The notes: generated by a model from the letters alone, not told the origin. A DNA stretch of 64,000 nt from Agromyces sp. CF514 (GCF_900113185.1 NZ_FOZD01000001.1:2542001-2606000); one strand, 5' to 3'. Numbered from the stretch's first letter, positions 24,571-33,995 are shown. Made by a program: numbers and translations.

Positions 24571-25005
24571 TCAGGCCCGCACGAGCACCGTGCCGGCGAC
24601 CTTGTCGTGGAAGCCGCGCTGGTCGGAGTCCCAGACGAGCGCGGGCACGACGATCGCGAGCAGCAGGGTGCGCACGACCGGGCGCCAGAGGCCGACCCAT
24701 CCGCCGGCGATCGGGATGATGCGCAGGCCCATGAGCCGGTGCCCGACGCTGCCGCCGATGGTCGGGATGAACAGGACCTGCATGATGACGAAGATGCCGA
24801 GCGTCAGCCACGAGTGCAGCAGCGAGCTGTAGGGCGCGAAGAGCAGGGCGATCAGGATCGCGACGCCCCAGTCGATGACGATCGCCGCGATGCGGCGACC
24901 GACGCGCGCGACCGAGTTCGGCCCCTCGTCGGGGAGCCCGAGCCGCTCGCCCGGCCACCGGCTGGGTTCGAGTTGGCCGAAGGTCGTGGGCGTCGCGTCA
25001 GGCAT
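24571..25005 (-). CDS. RDD family membrane protein
   Basis: A 144-residue integral membrane protein with about three helices. The family hallmarks are [15 protein letters not shown] near the first helix (Arg and Asp) and [13 protein letters not shown] after the second. The C-terminal [18 protein letters not shown] matches the common RDD ending DxxxRTLHDxxAGTxVV. The role of most RDD proteins is unknown; some act in transport. TAGAAT stands 6 bases before the ATG, indicating leaderless transcription. It is divergent from glnA and shares the intergenic region that carries the GlnR box. Confidence 0.88.
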   Translation of the reverse strand: MPDATPTTFGQLEPSRWPGERLGLPDEGPNSVARVGRRIAAIVIDWGVAILIALLFAPYSSLLHSWLTLGIFVIMQVLFIPTIGGSVGHRLMGLRIIPIAGGWVGLWRPVVRTLLLAIVVPALVWDSDQRGFHDKVAGTVLVRA

Positions 25006-25011
25006 CCGTCG

Positions 25012-25017
25012 ATTCTA
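25012..25017 (-). promoter_or_regulatory. RDD gene -10, leaderless type
   Basis: TAGAAT on the minus strand, 6 bases before the RDD start codon. Confidence 0.55.
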
Positions 25018-25033
25018 CCGAGCCGTGCGCTGC

Positions 25034-25071
25034 GTAACACGTCTGAAACAATGGCGTCACGGCCGGGTAAC
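25034..25071 (+). promoter_or_regulatory. GlnR-type operator upstream of glnA
   Basis: Four half-sites with 6-base gaps: GTAAC (25034), GAAAC (25045), GTCAC (25056) and GTAAC (25067), an exact 11-bp period. This matches the known actinobacterial GlnR box (GTnAC-n6-GAAAC repeated). It lies 83 bases before the glnA ATG, so nitrogen-dependent control of glnA is expected. Confidence 0.8.
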
Positions 25072-25153
25072 CACCACTCGGTACGGTCGACTACGGCTGT
25101 GCACGTCCGTCCGGCCTCGCCGGTTCAACTCGCCCCCTTGGAGATACCACCCC

Positions 25154-26578
25154 ATGTTCAGTGATTCCTCTGAAGTGCTCAAGTTCATCAAGGAGACGGA
25201 TGTCAAGTTCCTCGACATCCGCTTCACCGACCTCCCGGGTGTGCAGCAGCACTTCAACATCCCGGCGTCGACTGTCGACGAGGAGTTCTTCACGGTCGGC
25301 CAGCTCTTCGACGGCTCCTCGATTCGCGGGTTCGCGAACATCCACGAGTCGGACATGCAGCTCATCCCCGATGTGACGACCGCGTACATCGACCAGTTCC
25401 GCACTGCGCGCACGCTGGTGATGATCTTCGACATCTACAACCCGCGCAACGGCGAGATCTACTCGAAGGACCCGCGTCAGGTCGCCAAGAAGGCCGAGAA
25501 GTACCTCGCCTCGACCGGCATCGCCGACACCGCGTTCTTCGCCCCCGAGGCCGAGTTCTACATCTTCGACGATGTGCGCTACGAGGTCAACCAGCACTCG
25601 AGCTTCTACTCGGTCGACTCCGACGAGGGCGCCTGGAACTCGGGCCGCACCGAAGAGGGCGGCAACCTCGGCAACAAGACCCCCTACAAGGGCGGCTACT
25701 TCCCGGTCAGCCCGATCGACAAGACCGCCGACCTGCGCGACGACATCACGCTGAACCTCATCGAGGCGGGCTTCGTGCTCGAGCGCTCGCACCACGAGGT
25801 CGGCACGGGTGGCCAGCAGGAGATCAACTACCGCTTCGACACGATGGTGCACGCGGCCGACGACATCCTGAAGTTCAAGTACATCGTCAAGAACACGTCC
25901 GAGCAGTGGGGCAAGTCCGCCACGTTCATGCCGAAGCCGCTCTTCGGCGACAACGGCTCTGGCATGCACACGCACCAGTCGCTCTGGAGCGAGGGCAAGC
26001 CGCTGTTCTACGACGAGGCCGGCTACGGCGGCCTCTCCGACCTGGCCCGCTGGTACATCGGCGGCCTCCTCAAGCACGCTCCCGCCGTGCTCGCCTTCAC
26101 GAACCCGACGGTGAACTCGTACCACCGCCTCGTGCCCGGCTTCGAGGCCCCCGTCAACCTGGTCTACTCGGCGGGCAACCGCTCGGCTGCGATCCGCATC
26201 CCGATCACGGGCACCAACCCCAAGGCCAAGCGCATCGAGTTCCGTGCGCCGGATGCCTCGGGCAACCCGTACCTCGCGTTCGCCGCGCAGCTCATGGCCG
26301 GCCTCGACGGCATCAAGAACCGCATCGAGCCGCACGAGCCCGTCGACAAGGACCTCTACGAGCTCCCGCCCGAGGAGGCCAAGACGATCCCCCAGGTGCC
26401 GGGTTCGCTCGACGCCGTGCTCGACGCGCTCGAGGCCGACCACGACTTCCTCCTCGAGGGCGGCGTGTTCACCAAGGAGCTCATCGAGACCTGGATCGAC
26501 TACAAGCGCGAGAAGGAGCTGAAGCCGCTGGCTCAGCGTCCGCACCCGTTCGAGTTCGAGCTCTACTACGGCGTCTGA
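25154..26578 (+). CDS. glnA: Glutamine synthetase type I-beta
   Basis: Main ammonium-assimilating enzyme, 474 residues, a dodecamer in known homologues. Signatures are [10 protein letters not shown], the metal-site region [33 protein letters not shown] and the ATP-site KPLFGDNG. Tyr402 in [10 protein letters not shown] is the adenylylation site, which fits the nearby glnE. ATG at 25154 begins the conserved [11 protein letters not shown]; the longer frame upstream crosses the operator. Regulation is likely by GlnR at the operator and by GlnE covalently. A strong terminator follows. Confidence 0.97.
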   Translation: MFSDSSEVLKFIKETDVKFLDIRFTDLPGVQQHFNIPASTVDEEFFTVGQLFDGSSIRGFANIHESDMQLIPDVTTAYIDQFRTARTLVMIFDIYNPRNGEIYSKDPRQVAKKAEKYLASTGIADTAFFAPEAEFYIFDDVRYEVNQHSSFYSVDSDEGAWNSGRTEEGGNLGNKTPYKGGYFPVSPIDKTADLRDDITLNLIEAGFVLERSHHEVGTGGQQEINYRFDTMVHAADDILKFKYIVKNTSEQWGKSATFMPKPLFGDNGSGMHTHQSLWSEGKPLFYDEAGYGGLSDLARWYIGGLLKHAPAVLAFTNPTVNSYHRLVPGFEAPVNLVYSAGNRSAAIRIPITGTNPKAKRIEFRAPDASGNPYLAFAAQLMAGLDGIKNRIEPHEPVDKDLYELPPEEAKTIPQVPGSLDAVLDALEADHDFLLEGGVFTKELIETWIDYKREKELKPLAQRPHPFEFELYYGV

Positions 26579-26654
26579 TGAAGAAGCGGCTCTGACCGGG
26601 TGTTTCTGCGAACCCCCCTCCCCCTCGTCCGCAGATAGTCCGCACGAGTCCCAC

Positions 26655-26690
26655 GAGAACCCCCGCCAGGTCGCCCCGGCGGGGGTTCTC
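26655..26690 (+). terminator. glnA terminator
   Basis: A perfect 13-bp inverted repeat (26655-26667 and 26678-26690) with a 10-base loop, about 75 bases after the glnA stop. Confidence 0.85.
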
Positions 26691-26996
26691 TGCGTCTACG
26701 CTCGGCAAGTGGCGAGCATCGAGGATGGTTTCTTCAGCGCCGTCTCGGGCCCGCCGCCTGCCTTGTGGGGTTCAACCTGTGAGCGAGCACATGTTGGGCG
26801 TCCATGCTCTGAAAATGAAGGACACTCAGCAAAGCCCGGCGCCTCGCGCGTCTGCTGTTCGCCGCAGAGCACTGCAGGCCGGAGTTCGTGACAACCGGTT
26901 CTGGACGCACGTCGGAGATGATCCCGACAGCGGAACCCCCCGGGCAGACCGCGCCCGTGTGTCATGGGCTGCAACCTCGCACGAGACCAGGTCATG
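26691..26996. other. Gene-poor, lower-GC gap between glnA and the orphan gene
   Basis: About 300 bases without a convincing gene. Short open frames exist in several phases but lack ribosome sites and the third-position GC bias seen elsewhere. Base composition looks less GC-rich than the flanks. I see no tRNA, transposon end or clear repeat. Confidence 0.5.
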
Positions 26997-27473
26997 ATGT
27001 CCCCCACCTCGCATCCCGCCGTTGACGATCACTTCTGCGTCACGCACGTCCTGGTCAACGAACTGCCTTCCACGCTCGGCACGCCCGAGGAGCCCGACCA
27101 CTACAGCGTCTCAGCCGTCTTCAGTCGGCGGCCGACACCGGCGGAGTTGACGATGCTGGCTGCGCCGAACGTGGGGGCGACCTTGCGCGACGAAGGCTAT
27201 GCGCACGTGACCCTGAAGCCGGTCGATCGGCGTCTCGTCATCGGGCACACCAGTCTCGCGGAGCTCTCCGGGGGGCTCGCCTCGCTCATCGGTGAGGTGC
27301 TGTTCGACATCGGCACTCGAGCTCGCGCAGAACAGCGCGCACTCGACGACACGGCCGCCGCACACGCTCAAGGTGAAGCACAACGAGCCGCCAAGATCCT
27401 CGAGGCAGTCAAGCGCATCGACTTCGGGCCGTCAGAGTCACGATTCCGCCCGCAGGTCTCGAAGTACGCCTAG
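26997..27473 (+). CDS. Hypothetical protein of unknown family
   Basis: About 158 residues from ATG 26997 (MSPTSHPAVDDHFCVTHVLV); ATG 26994 is equally possible, with only a weak AGG nearby. The first half looks like a mixed alpha/beta domain (HYSVSAVFSRRPTPAELTML, AHVTLKPVDRRLVIGHTSL). The second half is a long Ala/Glu/Arg-rich amphipathic helix (about 95-140). No signal peptide or membrane segment. Codon usage is less GC-biased than in its neighbours. It is inserted between glnA and glnE and convergent with glnE. I do not recognise a family and assign no function. Confidence 0.6.
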   Translation: MSPTSHPAVDDHFCVTHVLVNELPSTLGTPEEPDHYSVSAVFSRRPTPAELTMLAAPNVGATLRDEGYAHVTLKPVDRRLVIGHTSLAELSGGLASLIGEVLFDIGTRARAEQRALDDTAAAHAQGEAQRAAKILEAVKRIDFGPSESRFRPQVSKYA

Positions 27474-27521
27474 CCGAAGCGGGCGCCCCGTGACAGTCGT
27501 GGGACGGGGTGGGCCTCGTGC

Positions 27522-30500
27522 TCAGCCGGTGGTGGGCTCGCGTCGCTGCTGCTCCTCGCCGTAGAAGCCGCGCTCGAACACCGCGCGCGCACGTCGCGTG
27601 ACCCCGAGGTAGTCGCTCTCGAGTTGCGATGCCGAGCCGGGCGGGTAGCCCATGATCCGGGCCACGCCCTCGAGCTGGGTGCGCTCGACCGGCAGCACGT
27701 CGCTCGTGCGTTCGAGCCACAGCGTCAGCGCCGAGCGCGCTCGCGACGCGAGCACCCATGCGCTGCGCAGCGTCTCGGCGTCGGGGGCGGTGACGAGGTG
27801 CTGCTCGACGGCCGCGTCGAGGGCGTCGAGCGTCGACGTCGTCCGCAACGCGGGCACCTCTGCGGCGTGCTCGAGCTGCAGCAACTGCACGTACCATTCG
27901 ACGTCGCTCAGGGATCCGCGTCCGAGCTTGAGGTGGCGCGTGGGGTCAGCGCCCTGCGGCAGGCGCTCGTTCTCCACGCGGGCCTTGATGCGCTTGACCT
28001 CGCGCACGTCGCGCTCGGAGATCTGCTCGGGGTACCGCACGGTGTCGGCGAGCTCGGCGAAGTCGGCGAGCAGCGCGGCGTCGCCCGCGACCCCCCGCGC
28101 ACGCAGCAGCGCCTGGGCCTCCCAGGTGAGCGACCAGCGCGCGTAGTAGGCCCGATAGGCGTCGAGCGAGCGCGCGACGACGCCGTTGCGCCCCTCCGGC
28201 CGCAGGTCGGCGTCGAGTTCGAACGGCAGTCGTGCGTCTTCGCTCAGCCGCACCAGGTCGGCGACGATGCGCAACGCCCGCGAGTGCGCGGCGTCGGGTG
28301 CCGCATCCGTCGCCCGATAGACGTAGATGATGTCGGCGTCGCTGCTGATGCCGAGCTCTCGACCGCCGAACCGCCCCATGCCGATCACGGCGAACTCGAT
28401 GCCGTCGGGCGCCTCGCCGCGGATCGCGGACACGAGCGCGGCGATGTGGTTCTCGGTGAGGTCGCTCAGCGCCCACCCGAGTTCCTGCACCGTGCAGACG
28501 TCGAGGATCGCCGCCAGGGCGAGCCGGAGCACCTCGCGTCGACGGATCGCGCGGAAGATCTTGGCCGCGGCCTCGGGGTCGGTGTGCCGTTGCAGCACGG
28601 CACCGGTCTCGGCGCGAAGTGCGTCGAGCGAGCGAGGGCGCAGCTCGTCGAGGTCTTCGAGCCACGCCACGGCCTCGGGGCTGCGCTCGAGGAGCTTCGC
28701 CGCGTATCGCGAACCCGTGAGCACCTTCGTCAGGTTGAGCGCTGCATCGGATGAATCGCGGAGCAGCCCGAGATACCAGTGCGTCGTGCCGAGCGTGTCG
28801 CTCAGACGGCGGAAGGACAGCATGCCGAAGTCGGGATCGGTGCCCTCGGCGAACCACGAGATGAGCACGGGCATGAGATTGCGCTGGATCTGAGCGCGCC
28901 GTGAGACCCCGGAGGTCAGCGCGCCGATGTGCGCGAGCGCACCCTTGGGATCGCGGAACCCGATCGCGGCGAGGCGCGCCTCGGCCTGTGCGCTCGTGAG
29001 CTCGAGGCCCGACGCCGGCAGAGCGGCGACCGCTGAGAGCAGCGGCCGGTAGAACAGGCGCTCGTGCAGGCCGCGCACGCGCTGGCGGGTCGCCTGCCAG
29101 ACCTCGGTGAGGCGCGCCGCGTCCGGCGCGATGCCCGAAGCGCGCGCGAGCCGTCGGAGGCCGGCGGGGTCGCGCGGCATGAGGTGGGTGCGGCGCAGGC
29201 GTTCCATCTGCAGGCGGTGCTCGAGCACGCGAAGCAGTCGGTAGTCCCGCGAGAACTCGGCGGCCTCCTCGCGTCCGACGTAGCCGTTGTCGGCCAGCGC
29301 CTCGAGGGCGGGCAGCGTGCCCCGCTGGTGGATGGCGTCATCCGATGCCCCGTGCACGAGCTGCAGCAGCTGCACCGTGAACTCGATGTCGCGAAGGCCG
29401 CCCGGACCGAGCTTCAGCTGCACGCCGACCTCGTCGGCCGGGATGTGCTCGGAGACGCGCTCGCGCATGCGCTGCACGGACTCGACGAATCCGTCGCGGC
29501 CCGAGCTCGTCCAGACCTTGGGCGCAACCCCCGCCGCGTAGCGCGCGCCGAGGTCGGGGTCGCCTGCGAGCGGTCGCGCCTTCAGCAGGGCCTGGAACTC
29601 CCAGCTCTTGGCCCACCGGTCGTAGTACTGCAGGTGCGACTCCAACGTGCGCACGAGCGCGCCGTCCTTGCCCTCGGGCCGGAGATTGGCGTCGACCTCC
29701 CAGAGCGGCGGCTCGATGCCGGGCTCGGAGATGATGCGCATCGTGAGCATCGCGAGGCGAGTGGCGATCTCGATCGCACGCGCACTCGAGACGACCGCGT
29801 CGTCGGCCGACTCCCCCACGAAGATCACGTCGACGTCGCTGACGTAGTTGAGCTCGCGGGCGCCTGCCTTGCCCATGCCGATGATCGCCAGCGCGGATGC
29901 CTCGACCTCGGCCGCCGGGAACATGCCCGGCGCCGCGGGCGTGCCGGGGACGCGCGAGGCGACCAGGCGCGCCGCAGCCAACGCCGCATCGAGCGTGGCA
30001 CCGGCGAGGTCGGCGAGTCCGGCGGCGACGGTCTCGACGGCGTCGACCGCGTCGACCCTCGTGAAGTCGTACACCGCGATGCGTGCGAGCAGGCTGCGGT
30101 AGCGCACGCGCAGTGCCGAGGCGACGCGATCCTGCGAACCGGGCGCCGCGGACCATGCGCCCTCGACCGTCGAGAGCAGCAGGCCGCGCGCCTCGTCGGC
30201 CGACAGAGGCGGGCCGGGGACCTCTTGCAGCAGCGCCATCTCCGACGGATGCCGCAGCAGGAAGTCCGCGAATCCCCGTGAGCCCCCGACGAGACGGGCG
30301 AACCGGTCGGCTGAGGCCTCGGGCGCGAGCACCGCGGCGACCTCGTGCGGCGCACGGGCGTGCAACCGCTCGGTGGCGACGAGCGCCTCGTCGGGATCCG
30401 CGGCGTTCGCGAAGGCGACGAGCAGGTGCTCCTCGTCGAGACCGGTCAGGGTCGCGAGCGACTCGAGTCGTGCCGCCGCGGCGGAGAGGTCGTCGAACCC

Positions 30501-30542
30501 GGCACGCGCAAGACGACCGAGGGTTGGTGCTTGGCGTGACAT
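27522..30542 (-). CDS. glnE: Glutamine synthetase adenylyltransferase / adenylyl-removing enzyme
   Basis: Bifunctional enzyme, 1006 residues, that adenylylates and de-adenylylates the glutamine synthetase tyrosine (here Tyr402 of GlnA). It has two nucleotidyltransferase domains: the N-terminal adenylyl-removing domain with GMGKAGARELNYVSDVDVIFV, and the C-terminal transferase domain with GMGRFGGRELGISSDADIIYV. The metal-binding SDVD and SDAD motifs are both intact. A linking PII-response region lies between, with KLGPGGLRDIEF and KLGRGSLSDVEW marking the second part of each catalytic unit. It starts 10 bases after the glnA2 stop, in the same operon. Confidence 0.96.
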   Translation of the reverse strand: MSRQAPTLGRLARAGFDDLSAAAARLESLATLTGLDEEHLLVAFANAADPDEALVATERLHARAPHEVAAVLAPEASADRFARLVGGSRGFADFLLRHPSEMALLQEVPGPPLSADEARGLLLSTVEGAWSAAPGSQDRVASALRVRYRSLLARIAVYDFTRVDAVDAVETVAAGLADLAGATLDAALAAARLVASRVPGTPAAPGMFPAAEVEASALAIIGMGKAGARELNYVSDVDVIFVGESADDAVVSSARAIEIATRLAMLTMRIISEPGIEPPLWEVDANLRPEGKDGALVRTLESHLQYYDRWAKSWEFQALLKARPLAGDPDLGARYAAGVAPKVWTSSGRDGFVESVQRMRERVSEHIPADEVGVQLKLGPGGLRDIEFTVQLLQLVHGASDDAIHQRGTLPALEALADNGYVGREEAAEFSRDYRLLRVLEHRLQMERLRRTHLMPRDPAGLRRLARASGIAPDAARLTEVWQATRQRVRGLHERLFYRPLLSAVAALPASGLELTSAQAEARLAAIGFRDPKGALAHIGALTSGVSRRAQIQRNLMPVLISWFAEGTDPDFGMLSFRRLSDTLGTTHWYLGLLRDSSDAALNLTKVLTGSRYAAKLLERSPEAVAWLEDLDELRPRSLDALRAETGAVLQRHTDPEAAAKIFRAIRRREVLRLALAAILDVCTVQELGWALSDLTENHIAALVSAIRGEAPDGIEFAVIGMGRFGGRELGISSDADIIYVYRATDAAPDAAHSRALRIVADLVRLSEDARLPFELDADLRPEGRNGVVARSLDAYRAYYARWSLTWEAQALLRARGVAGDAALLADFAELADTVRYPEQISERDVREVKRIKARVENERLPQGADPTRHLKLGRGSLSDVEWYVQLLQLEHAAEVPALRTTSTLDALDAAVEQHLVTAPDAETLRSAWVLASRARSALTLWLERTSDVLPVERTQLEGVARIMGYPPGSASQLESDYLGVTRRARAVFERGFYGEEQQRREPTTG

Positions 30543-30552
30543 CCGGAGCGCG

Positions 30553-31890
30553 TCAGAGGATCTCGAGGTTGCGCTGCAGCTCGAAGGGGGTCACCTGCGA
30601 ACGGTAGTCGCGCCATTCGGCGCGCTTGTTGGCGAGCACGTAGTTGAAGACCTGCTCGCCCAGCGTCTCGGCGACCAGCTCGGACTCCTCCATGTACTCG
30701 ATCGCGTGGTCGAGGCTCGCGGGCAGCGGGTTGTAGCCGAGCGCGCGGCGTTCGCTGTCGGTCAGGGCCCAGACGTCGTCTTCGGCCTCGGCCGGCAGCT
30801 CGTAGCCCTCTTCGATGCCCTTCATGCCTGCCGCGAGCAGCAGCGAGAACGCGAGGTACGGGTTGGCCGCGGAGTCGATGGCGCGGTACTCGACGCGTGC
30901 GCTCTGGCCCTTGTTGGGCTTGTAGAGCGGCACGCGAACGAGGGCCGAGCGGTTGTTGTGGCCCCAGCAGATGAAGCTCGGTGCCTCGTCGCCGCCCCAG
31001 AGCCGCTTGTAGGAGTTCACGAACTGGTTCGTGACCGCGGAGATCTCGTTGGCGTGCCGGAGGAGACCGGCGATGAAGTGGCGGCCGATCTTCGAGAGCT
31101 GGTACTGGGAGCCCGCCTCGTAGAAGGCGTTCGCGTCGCCCTCGAAGAGCGAGAGGTGCGTGTGCATGCCGCTGCCGGGGTACTGCGAGAACGGCTTCGG
31201 CATGAAGGTGGCGTAGACGCCCTGCTCGATCGCGACCTCTTTGATGACCGTGCGGAAGGTCATGATGTTGTCGGCCGTCGTGAGTGCGTCGGCGTACCGG
31301 AGGTCGATCTCGTTCTGGCCGGGGCCGGCCTCGTGGTGGCTGAACTCGACCGAGATGCCGAGGTCTTCGAGCATGCGCACCGACCGGCGGCGGAAGTCGT
31401 GGGCCGTGCCGCCCGGAACGTTGTCGAAGTAGCCGGCCGAGTCGACGGGCTGCGGACCCTCGGGCCCGAACTTCGACGACTTGAGCAGGTAGAACTCGAT
31501 CTCGGGGTGCGTGTAGAACGTGAAGCCGCGGTCGGCGGCGCGCGCGAGCGTGCGCTTGAGCACGTTGCGGGGGTCTGCGACGGCGGGCTCGCCGTCGGGC
31601 GTCGTGATGTCGCAGAACATGCGCGCGGTCGGATCGATGTCGCCGCGCCACGGGAGCGTCTGGAACGTGGTCGGGTCGGGGTAGGCCAGCAGGTCGGACT
31701 CGTAGGTACGACTGAGCCCCTCGATGGCCGAGCCGTCGAAGCCGATGCCCTCGGTGAACGCGCCCTCGACCTCGGCCGGGGCGATCGCCACCGACTTGAG
31801 GGTGCCGACGACGTCGGTGAACCAGAGCCTGACGAACTTGACCCCCCGCTCTTCGATCGTCCGAAGAACGAAGTCACGCTGCTTGTCCAT
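30553..31890 (-). CDS. glnA2: Glutamine synthetase, GlnA2 type (type I-alpha-like)
   Basis: 445-residue glutamine synthetase homologue. Conserved signatures are GFDGSAIEGL, HPEIEFYLLK, SHHEAGPGQNEIDLRY, GSGMHTHLSLFEG and CWGHNNRSALVRVP. It lacks the adenylylation tyrosine; the equivalent place reads DVWALTDSERRAL, so it should not be controlled by GlnE despite sharing its operon. I chose ATG at 31890 (MDKQRDFVLRTI), preceded by GAGAGAGGG. Mycobacterial GlnA2 is a minor or conditional enzyme; a role in glutamine or related amide synthesis is likely, but the substrate is not proven. Confidence 0.92.
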   Translation of the reverse strand: MDKQRDFVLRTIEERGVKFVRLWFTDVVGTLKSVAIAPAEVEGAFTEGIGFDGSAIEGLSRTYESDLLAYPDPTTFQTLPWRGDIDPTARMFCDITTPDGEPAVADPRNVLKRTLARAADRGFTFYTHPEIEFYLLKSSKFGPEGPQPVDSAGYFDNVPGGTAHDFRRRSVRMLEDLGISVEFSHHEAGPGQNEIDLRYADALTTADNIMTFRTVIKEVAIEQGVYATFMPKPFSQYPGSGMHTHLSLFEGDANAFYEAGSQYQLSKIGRHFIAGLLRHANEISAVTNQFVNSYKRLWGGDEAPSFICWGHNNRSALVRVPLYKPNKGQSARVEYRAIDSAANPYLAFSLLLAAGMKGIEEGYELPAEAEDDVWALTDSERRALGYNPLPASLDHAIEYMEESELVAETLGEQVFNYVLANKRAEWRDYRSQVTPFELQRNLEIL

Positions 31891-31976
31891 CCACACCCTC
31901 TCTCGCTCTACTCAGGGTAGCGGTAAGCGGGCTCACGTCGGGCCGTTCGCCGCGGCACGTATGGGAGACTTTCGAC

Positions 31977-32882
31977 ATGTCAGAGCAGCCTGCAACTCCC
32001 GCCGCCCCCGACGCGCCGAACACGGCGGGGCGGTCCGAACCGGTCACCGAGACGACACCGTACGGGGGCGCAGCGGCCGGCGGCCCCAAGCGGGTGCGCA
32101 CCAGGCACTTCCAGAACGCCAAGCGCGACGGCATCAAGATCACGGGACTCACGAGCTACGACCAGCTCACCGCCCGCATCTTCGACGAGGCCGGCATCGA
32201 CTTCCTGCTCGTCGGCGATTCCTCGGGCAACAACGTGTTCGGGTACGAGACCACGCTGCCCGTCACGGTCGACGAGCTGATCCCGCTCACGCGCGCCGTC
32301 GCGGGCGCGGTCAAGCGGGCGTTCGTCATCGCCGACATGCCGTTCGGCTCCTACGAGGTTGGCCCCGAGGAGGCATTGCACACCGCCATCCGCTTCATGA
32401 AGGAGACGGGCGCGCACGCGGTCAAGCTCGAGGGCGGCGTGCGCAGCGCCGAGCAGATCCGCCGCGTCGTGCAGGCCGGCATCCCGGTCATGGCGCACAT
32501 CGGCTACACGCCGCAGAGCGAGCACGGCCTCGGCGGGCACATCATCCAGGGTCGCGGCGAGGGCGTCGCGCAACTGCTCGCCGACGCCGAGGCGGTGCAG
32601 GATGCCGGTGCGTTCGCCGTCGTGCTCGAGATGGTGCCCTCCGACGCGGCGCGCCAGGTCACCGAGCGCCTCGACATCCCGACGATCAGCGTCGGCGCAG
32701 GCCCGCACACCGACGGGCAGCTGCTCGTCTGGACCGACTGGGCCGGCCTCACGACGGGCCGCGTGCCGAAGTTCGTGCGGCAGTACGCCGATCTCGCGGG
32801 CATCCTCGGCAGGGCCGCCGTCGAATGGCGCGACGACGTCGCGAAGGGCGAGTACCCGAGCGCCGAGCACAGCTACGAGTAG
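31977..32882 (+). CDS. panB: 3-methyl-2-oxobutanoate hydroxymethyltransferase
   Basis: First committed enzyme of pantothenate (and hence CoA) synthesis; it adds a hydroxymethyl group from methylene-tetrahydrofolate to ketoisovalerate. The 301-residue protein has a ~40-residue Pro/Ala-rich N-terminal extension, then the TIM barrel with MITGLTSYD-like KITGLTSYD, LLVGDSSGNNVFGYETTLPVT, VIADMPFGSYE, HIGYTPQSEHGLGGH and VLEMVPSD. The metal-binding aspartates (DS.. and ADMPFGSY) are in place. No panC or panD lies in the window. It is divergent from glnA2. Confidence 0.95.
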   Translation: MSEQPATPAAPDAPNTAGRSEPVTETTPYGGAAAGGPKRVRTRHFQNAKRDGIKITGLTSYDQLTARIFDEAGIDFLLVGDSSGNNVFGYETTLPVTVDELIPLTRAVAGAVKRAFVIADMPFGSYEVGPEEALHTAIRFMKETGAHAVKLEGGVRSAEQIRRVVQAGIPVMAHIGYTPQSEHGLGGHIIQGRGEGVAQLLADAEAVQDAGAFAVVLEMVPSDAARQVTERLDIPTISVGAGPHTDGQLLVWTDWAGLTTGRVPKFVRQYADLAGILGRAAVEWRDDVAKGEYPSAEHSYE

Positions 32883-32933
32883 CGCGGCGCTGCGGCGCAC
32901 CACCGCAGACGCGGAGCGCGACGCGTGCCGGGC

Positions 32934-33119
32934 TCAGTCGTCGGCCGCGTCCTCCGCAGCCCACTTCTCGCTGTTCGCGCGGAGCTTCTCGAGCGCGTGC
33001 TCGGCCTCCTCGCGCGTGTCGAACGGGCCGGCCCGATCGATCGACGGCGATTGGAAGCCCTGCTCGACGGCGCCCGTCTTGAGGTTGTACCAGAACCGGT
33101 GTTCGATGTCCTCGGTCAT
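32934..33119 (-). CDS. Small SPOR-like domain protein
   Basis: A 61-residue acidic protein: [38 protein letters not shown]. Aromatic residues and the [13 protein letters not shown] helix match the short SPOR-type proteins common in actinobacteria. It is too small to anchor in the membrane and may bind peptidoglycan or act in the cytosol; unproven. Its ATG and -10 element (TAGGAT, minus strand, 33132-33127) interlock with those of map. Confidence 0.8.
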   Translation of the reverse strand: MTEDIEHRFWYNLKTGAVEQGFQSPSIDRAGPFDTREEAEHALEKLRANSEKWAAEDAADD

Positions 33120-33134
33120 AGGCTTGATCCTATG
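33117..33134. promoter_or_regulatory. Interlocked divergent promoters and start codons (SPOR gene and map)
   Basis: The 18-bp sequence CATAGGCTTGATCCTATG is an inverted repeat with 6-bp arms. On the plus strand TAGGCT (33119-33124) precedes the map ATG by 7 bases. On the minus strand TAGGAT (33132-33127) precedes the SPOR-gene ATG by 7 bases. Each -10 overlaps the other gene's start codon by one base, and each -35 must lie inside the other gene. Confidence 0.6.
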
Positions 33135-33995
33135 CCGAAGGATGCCGCTGGCCACCTGATTCCCGGACGACTCTCGCCCACGCGCCAGGTGCCGTCCACG
33201 ATCGCCCGACCCGAGTACGTGGGGCGTGCGGCGCCCGCGCAGAACACCGAGGGCGACCGGTACTCCCCCGACGAGGTCGAGCGCATCCGCGCGGCGGGGC
33301 GGATCGCCGCCGGTGCGATCGAGGCCGCGGCGGCCGCGATCCGCCCGGGCGTCACGACCGACGAGCTCGACCGGGTCGCGCACGAGTTCGTCGTCTCGCA
33401 CGGCGCGTACCCGTCGACCCTCGGCTATCGGGGATACCCGAAGTCCTCGTGCACGTCGATCAACGAGGTCATCTGCCACGGCATCCCCGACGACACCGCG
33501 CTCGAAGACGGCGACCTGGTCAACATCGACGTGACCGCGTACCTCGACGGCTATCACGGCGACCTCAACCACACGTTCCTCGTCGGCGACGCGGGCCAGG
33601 AGGCGGCGCTACTGGTCGAGCGCACGCGCGAGGCGCTCGCCCGCGGCATCCGCGCCGTCGCCCCTGGTCGGCAGGTGAACGTGATCGGCCGGGCGATCGA
33701 GGCGTACGCGAAGCGGTTCGGCTACGGCGTCGTGCGCGACTACACCGGCCACGGGGTCGGCCGCGCATTCCACACGGGTCTCGTGATCCCCCACTACGAC
33801 GCCCCACAGTTCGACACGGTCATCGAGCCGGGCATGGTCTTCACGATCGAGCCGATGCTCACGCTCGGCTCCGTCGAGTGGGATGTCTGGGCCGACGACT
33901 GGACCGTCGTCACGCGCGACCGCTCGCTCACGGCGCAGTTCGAGCACACGCTCGTGGTGACCGAACGCGGCGCTGAGATCCTCACGCTTCCCTGA
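33132..33995 (+). CDS. map: Methionine aminopeptidase type I
   Basis: Di-metal enzyme that removes N-terminal methionine from new proteins, 287 residues. It has an N-terminal extension ([20 protein letters not shown]) typical of actinobacterial MetAP1c forms, then the pita-bread domain with [16 protein letters not shown], the metal ligands in [20 protein letters not shown], the histidine in [12 protein letters not shown], and the glutamates in FTIEPML and [11 protein letters not shown] 33132 is set by the TAGGCT 7 bases before it. Expected substrates include the class II amidotransferase at 59905, whose Cys2 must be exposed. Confidence 0.95.
   Translation: MPKDAAGHLIPGRLSPTRQVPSTIARPEYVGRAAPAQNTEGDRYSPDEVERIRAAGRIAAGAIEAAAAAIRPGVTTDELDRVAHEFVVSHGAYPSTLGYRGYPKSSCTSINEVICHGIPDDTALEDGDLVNIDVTAYLDGYHGDLNHTFLVGDAGQEAALLVERTREALARGIRAVAPGRQVNVIGRAIEAYAKRFGYGVVRDYTGHGVGRAFHTGLVIPHYDAPQFDTVIEPGMVFTIEPMLTLGSVEWDVWADDWTVVTRDRSLTAQFEHTLVVTERGAEILTLP

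Noticed and set aside
26709-26891. 60-codon frame after the glnA terminator
   Set aside because: No ribosome site, no leaderless-type promoter, and Cys/Pro/Ser-rich composition unlike real genes here.
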